Of a stretch of DNA of 20,351 nt, positions 7,742-16,304 are shown one piece after another. Positions within the stretch are counted from its first letter, which is position 1. Every line of letters begins with the position of its first letter. The stretch lies in the NCBI GenBank assembly GCA_002477275.1, contig DLOU01000003.1:53872-74222 (forward strand), written 5' to 3'. The position numbers and the translations under genes were made by a program. This DNA is from Caryophanales bacterium UBA7476. GTDB lineage: Bacteria; Bacillota_I; Bacilli_A; RF39; UBA660. The notes beneath the pieces were generated by a model. It searched no databases and was not told where the DNA came from. It worked only from the letters and a program-made list of their open reading frames with translations.

Positions 7742-8964
7742 TTTGTTTTCCTTATTTGAATCGCAGGCTTTATTTTTTTACATTTATCAGTTCCATATAA
7801 ACAATAATTACACACTTCTAACGGTTTATTGCTCATAATCATTTTTCTAATTTTTTTCTTAATTGTTTTTTTATCACTATTAATTAAGTCAACATATTCA
7901 TTACTATTTCTATTAAGTAATTTTAAATCATACCCATGTGAATATCTTGGACAATAATACATCTCTCCATTTAAAATGCTCTTACAGTTATTATCACAAT
8001 ATCTATATTGTTTTCTTAATTCTTTCTTTGATTTATTATAATTTATTACGTCTCCATAATCATACCAATATTCATCTATATCTTTTATTTTATATTTTAC
8101 AGATTCTTTATCTAATTTTTCACATAATTCTTTTAGTTTAAATGAGTATTTTCCATAATTACTTATTGAAACCACTACATTATTTTTCTTAATTATTTTA
8201 TATAGTTCTTCATCCTTTGGAACTAAAGTTCCATTTGTTACAATTTCAGTTTTTCCTATTTTTTTATAATCTAATAATTTTAGATATTTTTTTAATTTTT
8301 TGTTACAAAAAGGTTCTCCTCCAAGTATTCTAAATAGACTAACATAATCTACTACCTGAAAGTAATTTTTTATACTCTGTTCAACTGTTTTTTCATCTAC
8401 ATCATATGGTTTATCATACTTAGATATTAGATTTGCACAATTTTTACATTTTAATGTGCATTTTGTAGTTATTACTAATTCGGTGTAGTCCATTATTAAA
8501 TATTTTGGAAACAAATACTTAATATTCTTTTTATATAATAATGTCTTTAAATAATAGATTGTCTTTTTATTTTTAAATCTTTTTATTCCTTTAATCTTAG
8601 TTGAAAACGGATAAAAGTTATTAAAACTAATATAGTATTTATATATATATATTTTAGGAAACAAGTATAGAACAATTCTTTTTACTTTATTTGTTTTATA
8701 CTTATATATTTTATATTTTTTTAATTGAGTAATATATTCTTTAAACTGTTCTTTATTTAATGTAATACTTATATTAAAAACTAATAGTAGAAAAAATTCA
8801 TTATACTCTTCTTTATTTGCCTTTTTTTGTTTTAAAAATTTTTCATATTCTTTTATTATAGATTTAAATAAATTTGTAAAATTATTATTCTCTATTTCTT
8901 TTTTATATTTTTCTACTATTTCATTAATTATTTGTTTTAGTATCTCATTATTTTTTTCTTTCAT
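7738..8964 (-). CDS. Radical SAM protein with auxiliary-cluster cysteines, glycan operon copy 2
   Basis: A 408-residue radical SAM enzyme. The core begins with MDYTELVITTKC and the cluster motif C169-x3-C173-x2-C176 that binds the SAM-cleaving 4Fe-4S cluster. FRILGGEPFC follows (GGEP at 215-218, SAM-binding), then IVTNGT. The C-terminal part has a second cysteine set, C323-x3-C327, C338 (C-x5-G-x4-C) and C385-x2-C388-x6-C395, which resembles a shortened SPASM/twitch module and suggests at least one auxiliary cluster. The first 155 residues are a lysine-rich helical domain I do not recognise. The substrate is unknown: a sugar, a lipid-linked glycan or a peptide/protein are all possible. It is a close paralog of the gene just upstream (17-base gap). 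Ribosome site is GGTGAT. Confidence 0.85.
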   Translation of the reverse strand: MKEKNNEILKQIINEIVEKYKKEIENNNFTNLFKSIIKEYEKFLKQKKANKEEYNEFFLLLVFNISITLNKEQFKEYITQLKKYKIYKYKTNKVKRIVLYLFPKIYIYKYYISFNNFYPFSTKIKGIKRFKNKKTIYYLKTLLYKKNIKYLFPKYLIMDYTELVITTKCTLKCKNCANLISKYDKPYDVDEKTVEQSIKNYFQVVDYVSLFRILGGEPFCNKKLKKYLKLLDYKKIGKTEIVTNGTLVPKDEELYKIIKKNNVVVSISNYGKYSFKLKELCEKLDKESVKYKIKDIDEYWYDYGDVINYNKSKKELRKQYRYCDNNCKSILNGEMYYCPRYSHGYDLKLLNRNSNEYVDLINSDKKTIKKKIRKMIMSNKPLEVCNYCLYGTDKCKKIKPAIQIRKTK

Positions 8965-8981
8965 ATTATCACCACTGCATG

Positions 8982-10157
8982 TTATTTTTGAATTGCTGCT
9001 TCTATTTTTTTACAATACTTTGTACCATATAAACAATACTTACATGCTTCTATTTCTTTACTACTTTTCATCATTTTCAGTACTGCTTTTTTTATTGCTT
9101 TTGTATCTAGTTCAATTAGATCAACATATTCTCCTGAAATTCTCTTTAATAATCCTAAATCATATCCATGTGAATATCTTGGACAGTAGTACATTACTCC
9201 ATTTAATATACTTTTACATCTATTATCACAATTTCTAAATTGTTCTTGTAATTCTTTTTTTGATTTATTATATTTTTTTACTACTCCATAATCATACCAA
9301 TAATCATTATTAGTTTTTACGACATAGTCTATATTTTCTTTTTTTAAGTTATTGATTAATTTATCTATATTAATTGAATATTTTCCATAATTGCTAATTG
9401 AAATTCTTACATTATTCTTTTTTATAATTTTATATACTTCTTTATCTTTCGGAACAATTGTACCATTTGTTACTATTTCAACTTTTCCTACTTTTGAATA
9501 ATCTATATACTCTAAATATTCTTTTAACTTTGGATTACAAAAAGGTTCTCCTCCAAGAATTCTAAATAAGCTAACGTAATCTATTGCTTCAAAATATTTT
9601 TTTATTGTTTGTTCTATTAATTTTTCATCCACGTCATACGGCTTTTCATACATTGAAATTAAGTTAGCACAGTTTTTACATTTCAAACTACATTTTGTTG
9701 TTATAACTAATTCTGTATAATCCATATATACTTTTTTTCCAAATAAATACTTAAATTTTTCTTTTCTTTTTAGTGCTGCTAAATAATACTGTATTTTTTT
9801 GTTCATAAGTATTTTGTTTTTTCCATAAAAATAAGTAAATCCAGATTCTTCTAAATATTTATAGAAATAAATATCCAAGTATAATTTAGTAAAATATTTC
9901 AAGAAAAATCTGTTAACTTTAGTATTCTTATATTTATATATTTTATTATTCTTAAGTGCTTTAACATATTCTCTCATTTCCTTTTTATTTAAATAAACGC
10001 TAATATCAAATATTTTGCTTAGAAAGTAATTATCCGCATTTGTACTTTTTCTTTTTGTATCATAGAACTTTGTTAAATGTTCTATAGTTTCATTGATGTT
10101 TTTTTTATCTTTATATTTTTCTATTTCATCATCTAACAATTCCATTATCTTTTTCAT
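8982..10157 (-). CDS. Radical SAM protein with auxiliary-cluster cysteines, glycan operon copy 1
   Basis: First gene of the operon, 391 residues and a paralog of the next gene. The cluster motif is C156-x3-C160-x2-C163, with GGEP at 202-205 and C207 just after. The auxiliary set C310-x3-C314, C325 and C372-x2-C375-x6-C382 matches the neighbour position by position. Both share MDYTELVITTKC, CKNCANLIS, VSLFRILGGEPFCN, ISNYGKYS, CKSILNG and MYYCPRYSHGYDL. The N-terminal 145 residues differ more but keep the element KIYKYKnTKVnR. Adjacent position and this pattern indicate tandem duplication followed by divergence mainly in the N-terminal domain. Function is not known to me. ATG at 10157 has only a weak ribosome site (GTGAT); an in-frame ATG at codon 5 is possible. 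Confidence 0.85.
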   Translation of the reverse strand: MKKIMELLDDEIEKYKDKKNINETIEHLTKFYDTKRKSTNADNYFLSKIFDISVYLNKKEMREYVKALKNNKIYKYKNTKVNRFFLKYFTKLYLDIYFYKYLEESGFTYFYGKNKILMNKKIQYYLAALKRKEKFKYLFGKKVYMDYTELVITTKCSLKCKNCANLISMYEKPYDVDEKLIEQTIKKYFEAIDYVSLFRILGGEPFCNPKLKEYLEYIDYSKVGKVEIVTNGTIVPKDKEVYKIIKKNNVRISISNYGKYSINIDKLINNLKKENIDYVVKTNNDYWYDYGVVKKYNKSKKELQEQFRNCDNRCKSILNGVMYYCPRYSHGYDLGLLKRISGEYVDLIELDTKAIKKAVLKMMKSSKEIEACKYCLYGTKYCKKIEAAIQK

Positions 10158-10196
10158 ACTATCACGCTTTCTTATACAAAATGCTTTATTTATTTA

Positions 10197-10226
10197 ATTT
10201 TAACATATATTTTCTATTATTACCAA
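10197..10226 (-). promoter_or_regulatory. Putative promoter of the glycan operon
   Basis: Minus-strand TTGGTA (10226-10221), an 18-base spacer and TAAAAT (10202-10197) preceded by TGT, an extended -10. It is 39 bases upstream of the first radical SAM gene, the only gap before the six genes that follow. Confidence 0.5.
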
Positions 10227-10232
10227 TAAAAG

Positions 10233-10260
10233 AAAAAAAAGGTAATTACTCATTACCTTT
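10233..10260 (-). terminator. Intrinsic terminator of the ABC exporter operon
   Basis: Minus-strand AAAGGTAAT (10260-10252) pairs with ATTACCTTT (10246-10238), a nine-base stem with a five-base loop followed by eight T. The TAA stop of the permease lies across the loop and second arm. Confidence 0.88.
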
Positions 10261-12633
10261 TAGTGATGTTACCATATCTATATTTTTAATTTTTCTTGCT
10301 AAGAACCTTGACATAATATATGAAACTAAGAAAGTTCCAATTGCAGCAATTATATATGTTCTAAGTGTAATACTTGCTCCAAAATCATAATGTTCTTCTA
10401 TAGCTGTTTTAAATAACCAATCTGTTAAATAAAATCCTAATGGCAACCCAATAATAATTGAGGCTATTGCAATCCAATTATTTTGCTTAATAAATATTTT
10501 TTCTATTTGTTTATCTTTAAAGCCTAAAACCTTTAGAGTTGAGAATTGATATTGTTTTTCAGTATATGAAAGTATTCCTAAATTATAAATTATAATTGCT
10601 CCTAATAATACCGCAATTGTTATTATCAATACAAGCATAGTTTTCATCATTGAAAGCATGCTTGTCATACCTTCTTCTAATTCTTCTATATCTTGAATAG
10701 TTTCAACATTTTTTATTTCTTTAACTTTGCTTAAATCTTTATTTGTATATAGTGAATCTGGAGAATACTCTATTCCTAAACTTTCTAAACATTTTCTTGT
10801 CATTGTCACATTTTGGTTTTGTGGATCTTTATTAAAACCAACTATTTTAGAAGTATAGTATTTATCTTCTCCATAAATATGCCATGTAATTTTATCCCCT
10901 ATTTTATATCCTTTTGTTTCAGCTAATTTATATGTTACATATACTCCATTATCTTTGTCTAATTTTATAAATTTTCCTTTTCTATCAACAAATCTAACAT
11001 AGTTTTCTGCATCGGTTACAAATATATTATTTGATTCTTTTTTATCTTTTTCTTTTATTTCTATTCCATATGTTTTTGAAGTTTTGTTACCATATTTTTT
11101 ATATAATGTATCTACTTCTTCTTTATTGATATTTTCTTTTAAAGTTAATTTATAATCAAAATTATATAAATCATTAAATTGAAGTTTTACAAAATAATTC
11201 ATACTGTCTAGCATTCCTAATGCACATACTATTAGCATACAGCATCCAACTACACCAGCTACCCCCATAAATGTACGCATTTTATTTCTAATCATGTCTC
11301 TTGCATTCCATTTACTTGAGAAATTCATTTTCTTAAAAATACCTTTTGTAGTAATATTTAATGAATTTTTCTTTACATTTGGAATTTTATTCCTTAATGT
11401 TTCTGCTGGATTCTCTTTAAGTATAGTCCTACAAGTTAAGTATGTAATAAATGAAACTATTGCTACTACTATTAAAGCAACAATGTATGAATTTATTCCT
11501 AAAATAGGATGTCCATTTGGAATTTCAAAAAATGCCATTTCAAGATTTATAAATACTTTACCAATAAAGAAATATCCAGCTACTAGTCCTAGTAAAGATG
11601 CTAGAGTTGCTATGTAGAAACCATATCCTATATAATGCATTAGTATTTTTCTGTTTTTAAATCCTAAAGCTTTTAAGGTACCAATTTGTACTCTTTGATT
11701 TTTTACAACTCTAGTCATTGTTGTTATTACAGAAAGCATTGCTATAAAAAGGAATAATCCTGAGAAAACTCCTATATAAGTTTTTCCTTCATCTATTTCG
11801 CCTTGATATGTTACATATGAAGCAGTATCTTCTATATTTATGACTGCTTTTGCGTTATCAATCTTTTCTTCTATTTCTTCTTTTACTTTTTCTTTATTTG
11901 ATTTTTTATCAACATCTATCATCACATAATTATATATTAAATAATCTTTATAATTAAAATCTGGAAATAGAAAATCAAAAACTTCTTCATTATCAATATT
12001 TCCTTTTTTCATCACCATATCTTTTATGAAACTCTCAGGAATTTCGTTTGAAGAAACATATGCAAAACCAAATCCTTTTCTATCTGGATAAAGCTCTGAT
12101 GAATCTCTTGTATCATATAGATGATCTGGTACATTTATTAATGCTCTTACTTTCTCATGTAATTCCATATTTTCGTATTTTACTAAAATTGTATCTCCAA
12201 CTTTAATATTATTTTCAATTGCGTAAAAATTATCTAGCCAAACACCATTTATATTTGGATTAAATTCTTCACCTTCTATAATATAAAATTTTGATATATT
12301 ATTAGATTCAATGAAGTTTAGTAATAAAGTCTTATCATTATCTGTTGTTGCTGTTAAACTTAATTTTCTTTCAGCATCTTTTACATGGTTTATTTTTTTT
12401 ATGTCATTTAAATCATCTTTTGTAAAATTTTCCCCAATGACATTTAAATCTTGTAAATTATTTTCTGAGTAAAATATATTTGCTGTATCAGCCATACCAT
12501 CCATATATGCCTCAATACCTGAATATGCCATTACTCCTATTAAAACCATTAAAAATATTGTAATAAATTGCGATAAATTATTTTTTATATCGCGAAGCAT
12601 TTTCTTGAATAACATATTACCAAGATACCTCAT
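10246..12633 (-). CDS. ABC exporter permease with two FtsX/MacB domains
   Basis: A 795-residue permease that would pair with the ATPase upstream. It is an internal duplication of the MacB/FtsX plan: membrane segment at about 20-40, a large extracytoplasmic domain, then three segments (about 285-400); then a second single segment ([20 protein letters not shown]), another outside domain and three closing segments. Such MacB/LolCDE-type systems move substrates from the membrane or outside by mechanotransmission rather than a classic pore; substrates include peptides, lipoproteins and antibiotics. It has eight segments, not the ten of BceB-type bacitracin systems, and no BceRS genes are nearby. 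The ATG at 12633 overlaps the ATPase gene by 17 bases. An in-frame ATG at 12615 has GAGGT eleven bases before it and may be the true start. Confidence 0.88.
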   Translation of the reverse strand: MRYLGNMLFKKMLRDIKNNLSQFITIFLMVLIGVMAYSGIEAYMDGMADTANIFYSENNLQDLNVIGENFTKDDLNDIKKINHVKDAERKLSLTATTDNDKTLLLNFIESNNISKFYIIEGEEFNPNINGVWLDNFYAIENNIKVGDTILVKYENMELHEKVRALINVPDHLYDTRDSSELYPDRKGFGFAYVSSNEIPESFIKDMVMKKGNIDNEEVFDFLFPDFNYKDYLIYNYVMIDVDKKSNKEKVKEEIEEKIDNAKAVINIEDTASYVTYQGEIDEGKTYIGVFSGLFLFIAMLSVITTMTRVVKNQRVQIGTLKALGFKNRKILMHYIGYGFYIATLASLLGLVAGYFFIGKVFINLEMAFFEIPNGHPILGINSYIVALIVVAIVSFITYLTCRTILKENPAETLRNKIPNVKKNSLNITTKGIFKKMNFSSKWNARDMIRNKMRTFMGVAGVVGCCMLIVCALGMLDSMNYFVKLQFNDLYNFDYKLTLKENINKEEVDTLYKKYGNKTSKTYGIEIKEKDKKESNNIFVTDAENYVRFVDRKGKFIKLDKDNGVYVTYKLAETKGYKIGDKITWHIYGEDKYYTSKIVGFNKDPQNQNVTMTRKCLESLGIEYSPDSLYTNKDLSKVKEIKNVETIQDIEELEEGMTSMLSMMKTMLVLIITIAVLLGAIIIYNLGILSYTEKQYQFSTLKVLGFKDKQIEKIFIKQNNWIAIASIIIGLPLGFYLTDWLFKTAIEEHYDFGASITLRTYIIAAIGTFLVSYIMSRFLARKIKNIDMVTSLKGNE

Positions 12634-13333
12634 CTATATTCTTTGGATGTTTGTTAATTTCAACTTTATCTATTTCACCATTTTTAACTCTTATAACTCT
12701 ATCAGCTATTTCTGCTATTAAAGCATTATGTGTAACAATTATTACTGTGTTTTGTCCATTATTTGCATCACATTGTTTTTTTAATAGTTTTAATACTTCT
12801 ACACCAGTTTTTGAGTCTAATGCTCCAGTTGGTTCATCACATAACAATATCTTAGGATTCTTTGCTATTGCACGTGCAATAGAAACTCTTTGTTGTTCTC
12901 CACCTGAAAGTTGATTAGGAAATTTGTTTTCATGTTCTTTTAATCCAACTTCCTTTAATATATTTTTTGCACTTTTTGAATTCTTAACTATATCTTTTAC
13001 AATTTCAACATTTTCTAATACTGTTAATGTTGGTAAAATATTATAAAATTGAAAAATAAATCCTACATTTTCAGCTCTATATTCAGCTAATTTTGTACTA
13101 TTATATTCAGAAATATTTTCTCCATCTACAATAATATTTCCTGAGGTAATTGTATCCATACCACCTAATAAATTTAATAACGTTGACTTTCCAGCTCCAC
13201 TTGGACCTAATATTACTACAAACTCTCCTTTAGGAATGTTGAAACTAACCTTATTAAGGGCATTAAATGTTTTGTCCCCAATATTATAAGATTTTACAAC
13301 ATCATTGAAAGTTATAAAATTTTCTTTTGACAT
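12617..13333 (-). CDS. ABC exporter ATPase (MacB/LolD type)
   Basis: A 238-residue nucleotide-binding subunit of complete length. Walker A is GPSGAGKST, the Q-loop region is [18 protein letters not shown], the signature is [14 protein letters not shown], Walker B is [12 protein letters not shown] and the switch histidine is in VIIVTHN. The [20 protein letters not shown] Q-loop and EPTGALD are characteristic of the MacB/LolD/FtsE branch, which partners with FtsX-type permeases such as the one immediately downstream. It would work at the inner face of the membrane as a dimer. TAGGAGGAG is a strong ribosome site. A promoter and inverted repeat shared with a divergent TetR gene suggest it is repressed by that regulator. 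Confidence 0.93.
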   Translation of the reverse strand: MSKENFITFNDVVKSYNIGDKTFNALNKVSFNIPKGEFVVILGPSGAGKSTLLNLLGGMDTITSGNIIVDGENISEYNSTKLAEYRAENVGFIFQFYNILPTLTVLENVEIVKDIVKNSKSAKNILKEVGLKEHENKFPNQLSGGEQQRVSIARAIAKNPKILLCDEPTGALDSKTGVEVLKLLKKQCDANNGQNTVIIVTHNALIAEIADRVIRVKNGEIDKVEINKHPKNIDEVSW

Positions 13334-13367
13334 ATACTCCTCCTAATACTTTTCATTACATTATATA

Positions 13368-13387
13368 ATATGAAATGAATTTCATAT
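13368..13387. promoter_or_regulatory. Probable TetR-family operator 1
   Basis: ATATGAA-N6-TTCATAT is a perfect inverted repeat; counting inner bases the arms are ATATGAAAT and ATTTCATAT. It begins three bases past the exporter -10 box, so a bound repressor would cover the exporter transcription start. The same core recurs at 13420-13447. Confidence 0.65.
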
Positions 13388-13389
13388 TT

Positions 13390-13418
13390 ATTATAATACT
13401 ACATTCTTATATTTTCAA
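13390..13418 (-). promoter_or_regulatory. Promoter of the ABC exporter operon
   Basis: Minus-strand TTGAAA (13418-13413), exactly 17 bases, then a perfect TATAAT (13395-13390). The start codon of the ATPase lies 57 bases downstream, with operator 1 in between. Confidence 0.75.
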
Positions 13419-13419
13419 C

Positions 13420-13447
13420 AAAAATATGAATTTTTTTTCATATTTTT
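13420..13447. promoter_or_regulatory. Probable TetR-family operator 2
   Basis: AAAAATATGAA-N6-TTCATATTTTT, a perfect 11-base-arm inverted repeat sharing TATGAA-N6-TTCATA with operator 1. Its centre is 56 bases from that of operator 1. It covers the expected -35 region of the tetR-type gene, implying autoregulation. Confidence 0.65.
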
Positions 13448-13456
13448 ATATTTTAT

Positions 13457-13464
13457 GGTATAAT
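13457..13464 (+). promoter_or_regulatory. Extended -10 of the TetR-family gene
   Basis: TGGTATAAT (the TG begins at 13456) is an extended -10 box 23 bases before the ATG. No good -35 is seen; that region is occupied by operator 2, as expected for a TG-extended promoter under self-control. Confidence 0.65.
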
Positions 13465-13487
13465 AAGTGTAACTTTGAGGTGATTTT

Positions 13488-14090
13488 ATGATAAATGAAA
13501 TTAGAGAACCTAAACAAAAAAGATCAATTGAAAAAAAAGAAAGAATAATTGATGCTGGATGGAAACTTATTTCTACAGGTGGTTATTACAATACTAATAC
13601 AGCTGAAATTGCAAAAGAAGCTGGTGTATCAACTGGAATAGTATATCAATATTTTAAAGATAAACATGATATATTAATCGCTGGTCTTTCTAAATATGGT
13701 AGTGAAGTCTTTTATCCTGTTTTAAAACTTGATAACATTAAATTAGATAAGAATAACATAATTGTTATGATTTCAGATATGATTGATTCTTATATAGATG
13801 AACACAATATTTCTAAAGACGTTCATGCTGAAATAATGGCAATGGTTCATGTTGATGATGAAGTTGCTTCCTTTTTCTATAATCGAGAAATTGATTTAAC
13901 AAATGAGCTATATAACATTTTTTTAGATATAGGTATAAATGAAGATAAATTACTTGAAAAAGTTCATATTATAATCGGACTAATTGATAATTTATGTCAT
14001 GAAGTTGTGTATCATAAACATACTGAAATGAATTATAAAAGTATGAAAGAAATTGTAATTGAAATTATAAAAAATCTTATTCTCAATTAA
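13488..14090 (+). CDS. TetR/AcrR-family transcriptional repressor
   Basis: A 200-residue regulator with the TetR DNA-binding domain at about 15-64: KKERIIDAGWKLISTGG, then the helix-turn-helix TAEIAKEAGVSTGIVYQYFKDKHDIL with the usual VYQYFKDK end. The remaining 135 residues form the variable helical ligand-binding and dimer domain. It is divergent from the ABC exporter genes, and two copies of one inverted repeat between them sit on the two promoters. The likely role is to repress the exporter and itself until a ligand, probably an exporter substrate, binds; this is inference from layout. GAGGTGAT is the ribosome site, six bases before the ATG. Confidence 0.92.
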   Translation: MINEIREPKQKRSIEKKERIIDAGWKLISTGGYYNTNTAEIAKEAGVSTGIVYQYFKDKHDILIAGLSKYGSEVFYPVLKLDNIKLDKNNIIVMISDMIDSYIDEHNISKDVHAEIMAMVHVDDEVASFFYNREIDLTNELYNIFLDIGINEDKLLEKVHIIIGLIDNLCHEVVYHKHTEMNYKSMKEIVIEIIKNLILN

Positions 14091-14118
14091 AAAGAGTTTA
14101 GAATTATAAACTCTTTTT
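14089..14118. terminator. Bidirectional terminator between TetR and rhomboid genes
   Basis: AAAAAGAGTTTA pairs with TAAACTCTTTTT across six bases. Convergent genes flank it, the right arm ends in a T-run on the plus strand and the left arm supplies one on the minus strand, so it can serve both. Confidence 0.8.
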
Positions 14119-14134
14119 TATTATTATTTATTTC

Positions 14135-14698
14135 TTAAAAAAACATTTTAAAATCAACTGGAAAAAATATAAATACAATTCCACAAACTGCACCAATAAA
14201 ATGTGATATATGTGAAACATTATCCTTTTTGAAGAAAGATCTAAAAATCTCATTAACTACGTAAAATAAGCATATTAAGATTAATGTTAATGGAATCTTT
14301 CCACTATCAATATTTACTGCTGATGTGAGTGGTATAAGCATGTATACTATACCACTTGCTCCTAGTATTCTTTTATTACTGAATATAAAGTTAAATATTC
14401 CGATTACTAATGATGTAATAATCATCATTACTAGTAAGTTTATGGTTCCATATTTTTCTTCTATCATTGGTCCTATTAGTAGTATGTATAAGAAATTACT
14501 CATAAAGTGAGACCAACCTATATGACCAAGTGAGTGCGTTATTAATCTAATATACGTCAACGGATTTAATAATGAACTCTTGTAACTTGAGAATAATAGT
14601 TTATTTAATTTGTCACGTGATATTGTATTTAAAATTAATATTCCAAAAGAAATAAAAAAATAAGTTAAAATTAAAAATGAATTATATTGAATTTTCAT
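14135..14698 (-). CDS. Rhomboid-family intramembrane serine protease
   Basis: A compact 187-residue, six-segment rhomboid that would cut membrane-spanning substrates within the bilayer. H59-x4-H64-x3-N68 in the second segment matches the GlpG His/Asn group that forms the oxyanion site. GASG at 113-116 gives the nucleophile S115, and H166 in HFIGAVCG is the partner of the catalytic dyad. All catalytic elements are present, so the enzyme should be active, and no cytoplasmic domain is attached. The substrate is unknown. The start has only a weak ribosome site (AGTAGGG). It is divergent from the HerA-like ATPase gene with closely packed promoters. Confidence 0.9.
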   Translation of the reverse strand: MKIQYNSFLILTYFFISFGILILNTISRDKLNKLLFSSYKSSLLNPLTYIRLITHSLGHIGWSHFMSNFLYILLIGPMIEEKYGTINLLVMMIITSLVIGIFNFIFSNKRILGASGIVYMLIPLTSAVNIDSGKIPLTLILICLFYVVNEIFRSFFKKDNVSHISHFIGAVCGIVFIFFPVDFKMFF

Positions 14699-14722
14699 AC
14701 ATACCCTACTTTCTTTATATTT

Positions 14723-14751
14723 ATTATAACATATTTTTCTTTTACTTTAAA
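14723..14751 (-). promoter_or_regulatory. Promoter of the rhomboid gene
   Basis: Minus-strand TTTAAA (14751-14746), a 17-base spacer and TATAAT (14728-14723) preceded by TGT, an extended -10 box. It lies within about 10 bases of the divergent -10 at 14762. Confidence 0.6.
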
Positions 14752-14761
14752 AACTTCATGA

Positions 14762-14780
14762 TATAATATTTTTAAGGAGG
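14762..14780 (+). promoter_or_regulatory. -10 box and strong ribosome site of the YjgR-like gene
   Basis: TATAAT at 14762-14767 and AAGGAGG at 14774-14780, six bases before the ATG. The transcription start must fall almost inside the ribosome site region, giving a very short leader. No clear -35 is seen. Confidence 0.5.
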
Positions 14781-14786
14781 AATTTT

Positions 14787-16304
14787 ATGTATAAAGATAA
14801 TAAAATTTTAATAGGAAAAAGTGAAAACAAAGAATTGACAATGCTTTTAAATAAATTAAATAGACATGGTTTAATAACTGGTGCTACTGGTACTGGTAAA
14901 ACTGTCAGTTTAAAAGTTATTGCTGAAAGTTTAAGTGATGCTGGTATTCCTGTATTCTTAGCTGATGTTAAGGGTGATCTCGCTGGGCTTGCTTTTGAAG
15001 GAGAAAGTAACGAAAATATTGCTAGTAGATTAGAAGGTTTAAAAATTTCGGACTTTGAATTTAAGAAATATCCTGTTACTTTATGGGATGTTTTTGGTGA
15101 AAATGGTCATTTCACAAGAGCTACACCTTCTTCAATTGGTTCTGATGTTTTATCCATAATGCTTGGACTAAATGAAACACAAGAAGCTACTTTATCAATT
15201 ATTTTTAAAGTAAGTGAAGATGAAGGATTAAAATTGTATGATTTAAAAGATTTAAAAAAGATTCTTCAGTATGTTTCAGAAAACAAAGGTGAATATACTA
15301 CAAAATATGGAAATATTACTAGTCAAACTACTGGTGTAATTTTAAGAAGTTTACTCGCTCTTGAAAGAAGTGGTGCTGATAAATTCTTTGGAGAACCAGA
15401 ACTTGATATAAACGATTTTATAAGAACTGATAATGATGGACGTGGATATATTAATATTTTAGATTCAAGAGAGTTATATAAAACTCCTGATTTATATACT
15501 TCATTCATGCTATGGTTATTAAATAGTTTGTTTAATAAATGTCCTGAAGTTGGAGACTTAGATAAACCTAAGATGGTATTCTTCTTTGATGAAGCTCATT
15601 TACTATTTGATAATATGCCAAGTTATAGACTTAAGAAAATTACTCAAGTCGTTAAATTGATTAGATCTCGTGGTATAGGCTTATTCTTTATTTCTCAAAC
15701 TCCACTTGATATTCCTGGTGATATTCTTGCTCAGTTAGGAAACAAAATTCAACATGCATTAAGAGCCTATACACCTAGTGAATTGAAAAATTTAAAGGCA
15801 GTTGCTGATTCATTTAGAGAAAATCCAAGTTTTGATACAGTTGATGTTCTAGGCAACTTAAAAACTGGTGAAGCTCTTATATCCTTTTTAAATGAGGATG
15901 GAGAACCAGATATTGTTGAAAGAGCTACAATTTTACCACCTCAAAGTTTAATGGGAGCAATTGATGATATATCTCGAGCTAAAATTATAAATAGTTCTAC
16001 TTTGGTTGGTAAATATGATGAAGTTATTGATAATGAATCCGCATATGAAATTTTAACTCAAAAAGAGGAAGATAAAGCAAAACTAATTGAAGAAGAAAAG
16101 CAAAAAGCAATTGAAGAAAAAGAAGCTGAAAAAAAGAAAAAAGAAGAAGAAAAAGAAGCCGAGAAAAAGAAAAAGGAAGAAGAAAAAGAAAAACAAAGGA
16201 AATCTAAAAAGATGGAACGATTAGGAGACCGTCTCGTTGGTAATGCTGCAAGTACAGTTGAGAGAAAAATATTAAATAGTGTTTTAAAAAATATATTTAA
16301 ATAA
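14787..16304 (+). CDS. HerA-like ATPase of the YjgR/DUF853 family
   Basis: A 505-residue AAA+/FtsK-HerA superfamily ATPase. The opening NRHGLITGATGTGKTVSL contains Walker A (GATGTGKT, 32-39), followed by FLADVKGDLAGLA, which is diagnostic of YjgR/DUF853. Walker B is VFFFDEAH with D268-E269, and SRGIGLFFISQ is the sensor region. The last 80 residues are unusual: a lysine/glutamate coiled coil with an exact 11-residue tandem repeat, ending in a short segment GNAASTVERKIL as in other YjgR proteins. The family's physiological role is not established; a DNA- or membrane-linked motor is guessed from homology. It is a single-gene unit with its own promoter and terminator. Confidence 0.88.
   Translation: MYKDNKILIGKSENKELTMLLNKLNRHGLITGATGTGKTVSLKVIAESLSDAGIPVFLADVKGDLAGLAFEGESNENIASRLEGLKISDFEFKKYPVTLWDVFGENGHFTRATPSSIGSDVLSIMLGLNETQEATLSIIFKVSEDEGLKLYDLKDLKKILQYVSENKGEYTTKYGNITSQTTGVILRSLLALERSGADKFFGEPELDINDFIRTDNDGRGYINILDSRELYKTPDLYTSFMLWLLNSLFNKCPEVGDLDKPKMVFFFDEAHLLFDNMPSYRLKKITQVVKLIRSRGIGLFFISQTPLDIPGDILAQLGNKIQHALRAYTPSELKNLKAVADSFRENPSFDTVDVLGNLKTGEALISFLNEDGEPDIVERATILPPQSLMGAIDDISRAKIINSSTLVGKYDEVIDNESAYEILTQKEEDKAKLIEEEKQKAIEEKEAEKKKKEEEKEAEKKKKEEEKEKQRKSKKMERLGDRLVGNAASTVERKILNSVLKNIFK
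16122..16187 (+). repeat. Two-copy 33-base tandem repeat in the YjgR-like coiled coil
   Basis: Codons 446-456 and 457-467 both encode EAEKKKKEEEK. The DNA copies differ only at three synonymous third positions (GCT/GCC, GAA/GAG, AAA/AAG), so the protein sequence is kept exactly while the DNA has drifted. Confidence 0.85.

Noticed and set aside
7738..10157. A RiPP (modified peptide) cluster centred on the radical SAM pair
   Set aside because: No short precursor-like gene with a leader was found in the gaps around the pair, and the co-transcribed genes are all glycan enzymes. The idea is kept only as an alternative in the findings.
10246..13333. Bce-type antimicrobial-peptide resistance system
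   Set aside because: The permease has eight membrane segments in two FtsX repeats rather than the BceB ten-segment plan, and the regulator is TetR-type with no BceRS two-component genes.
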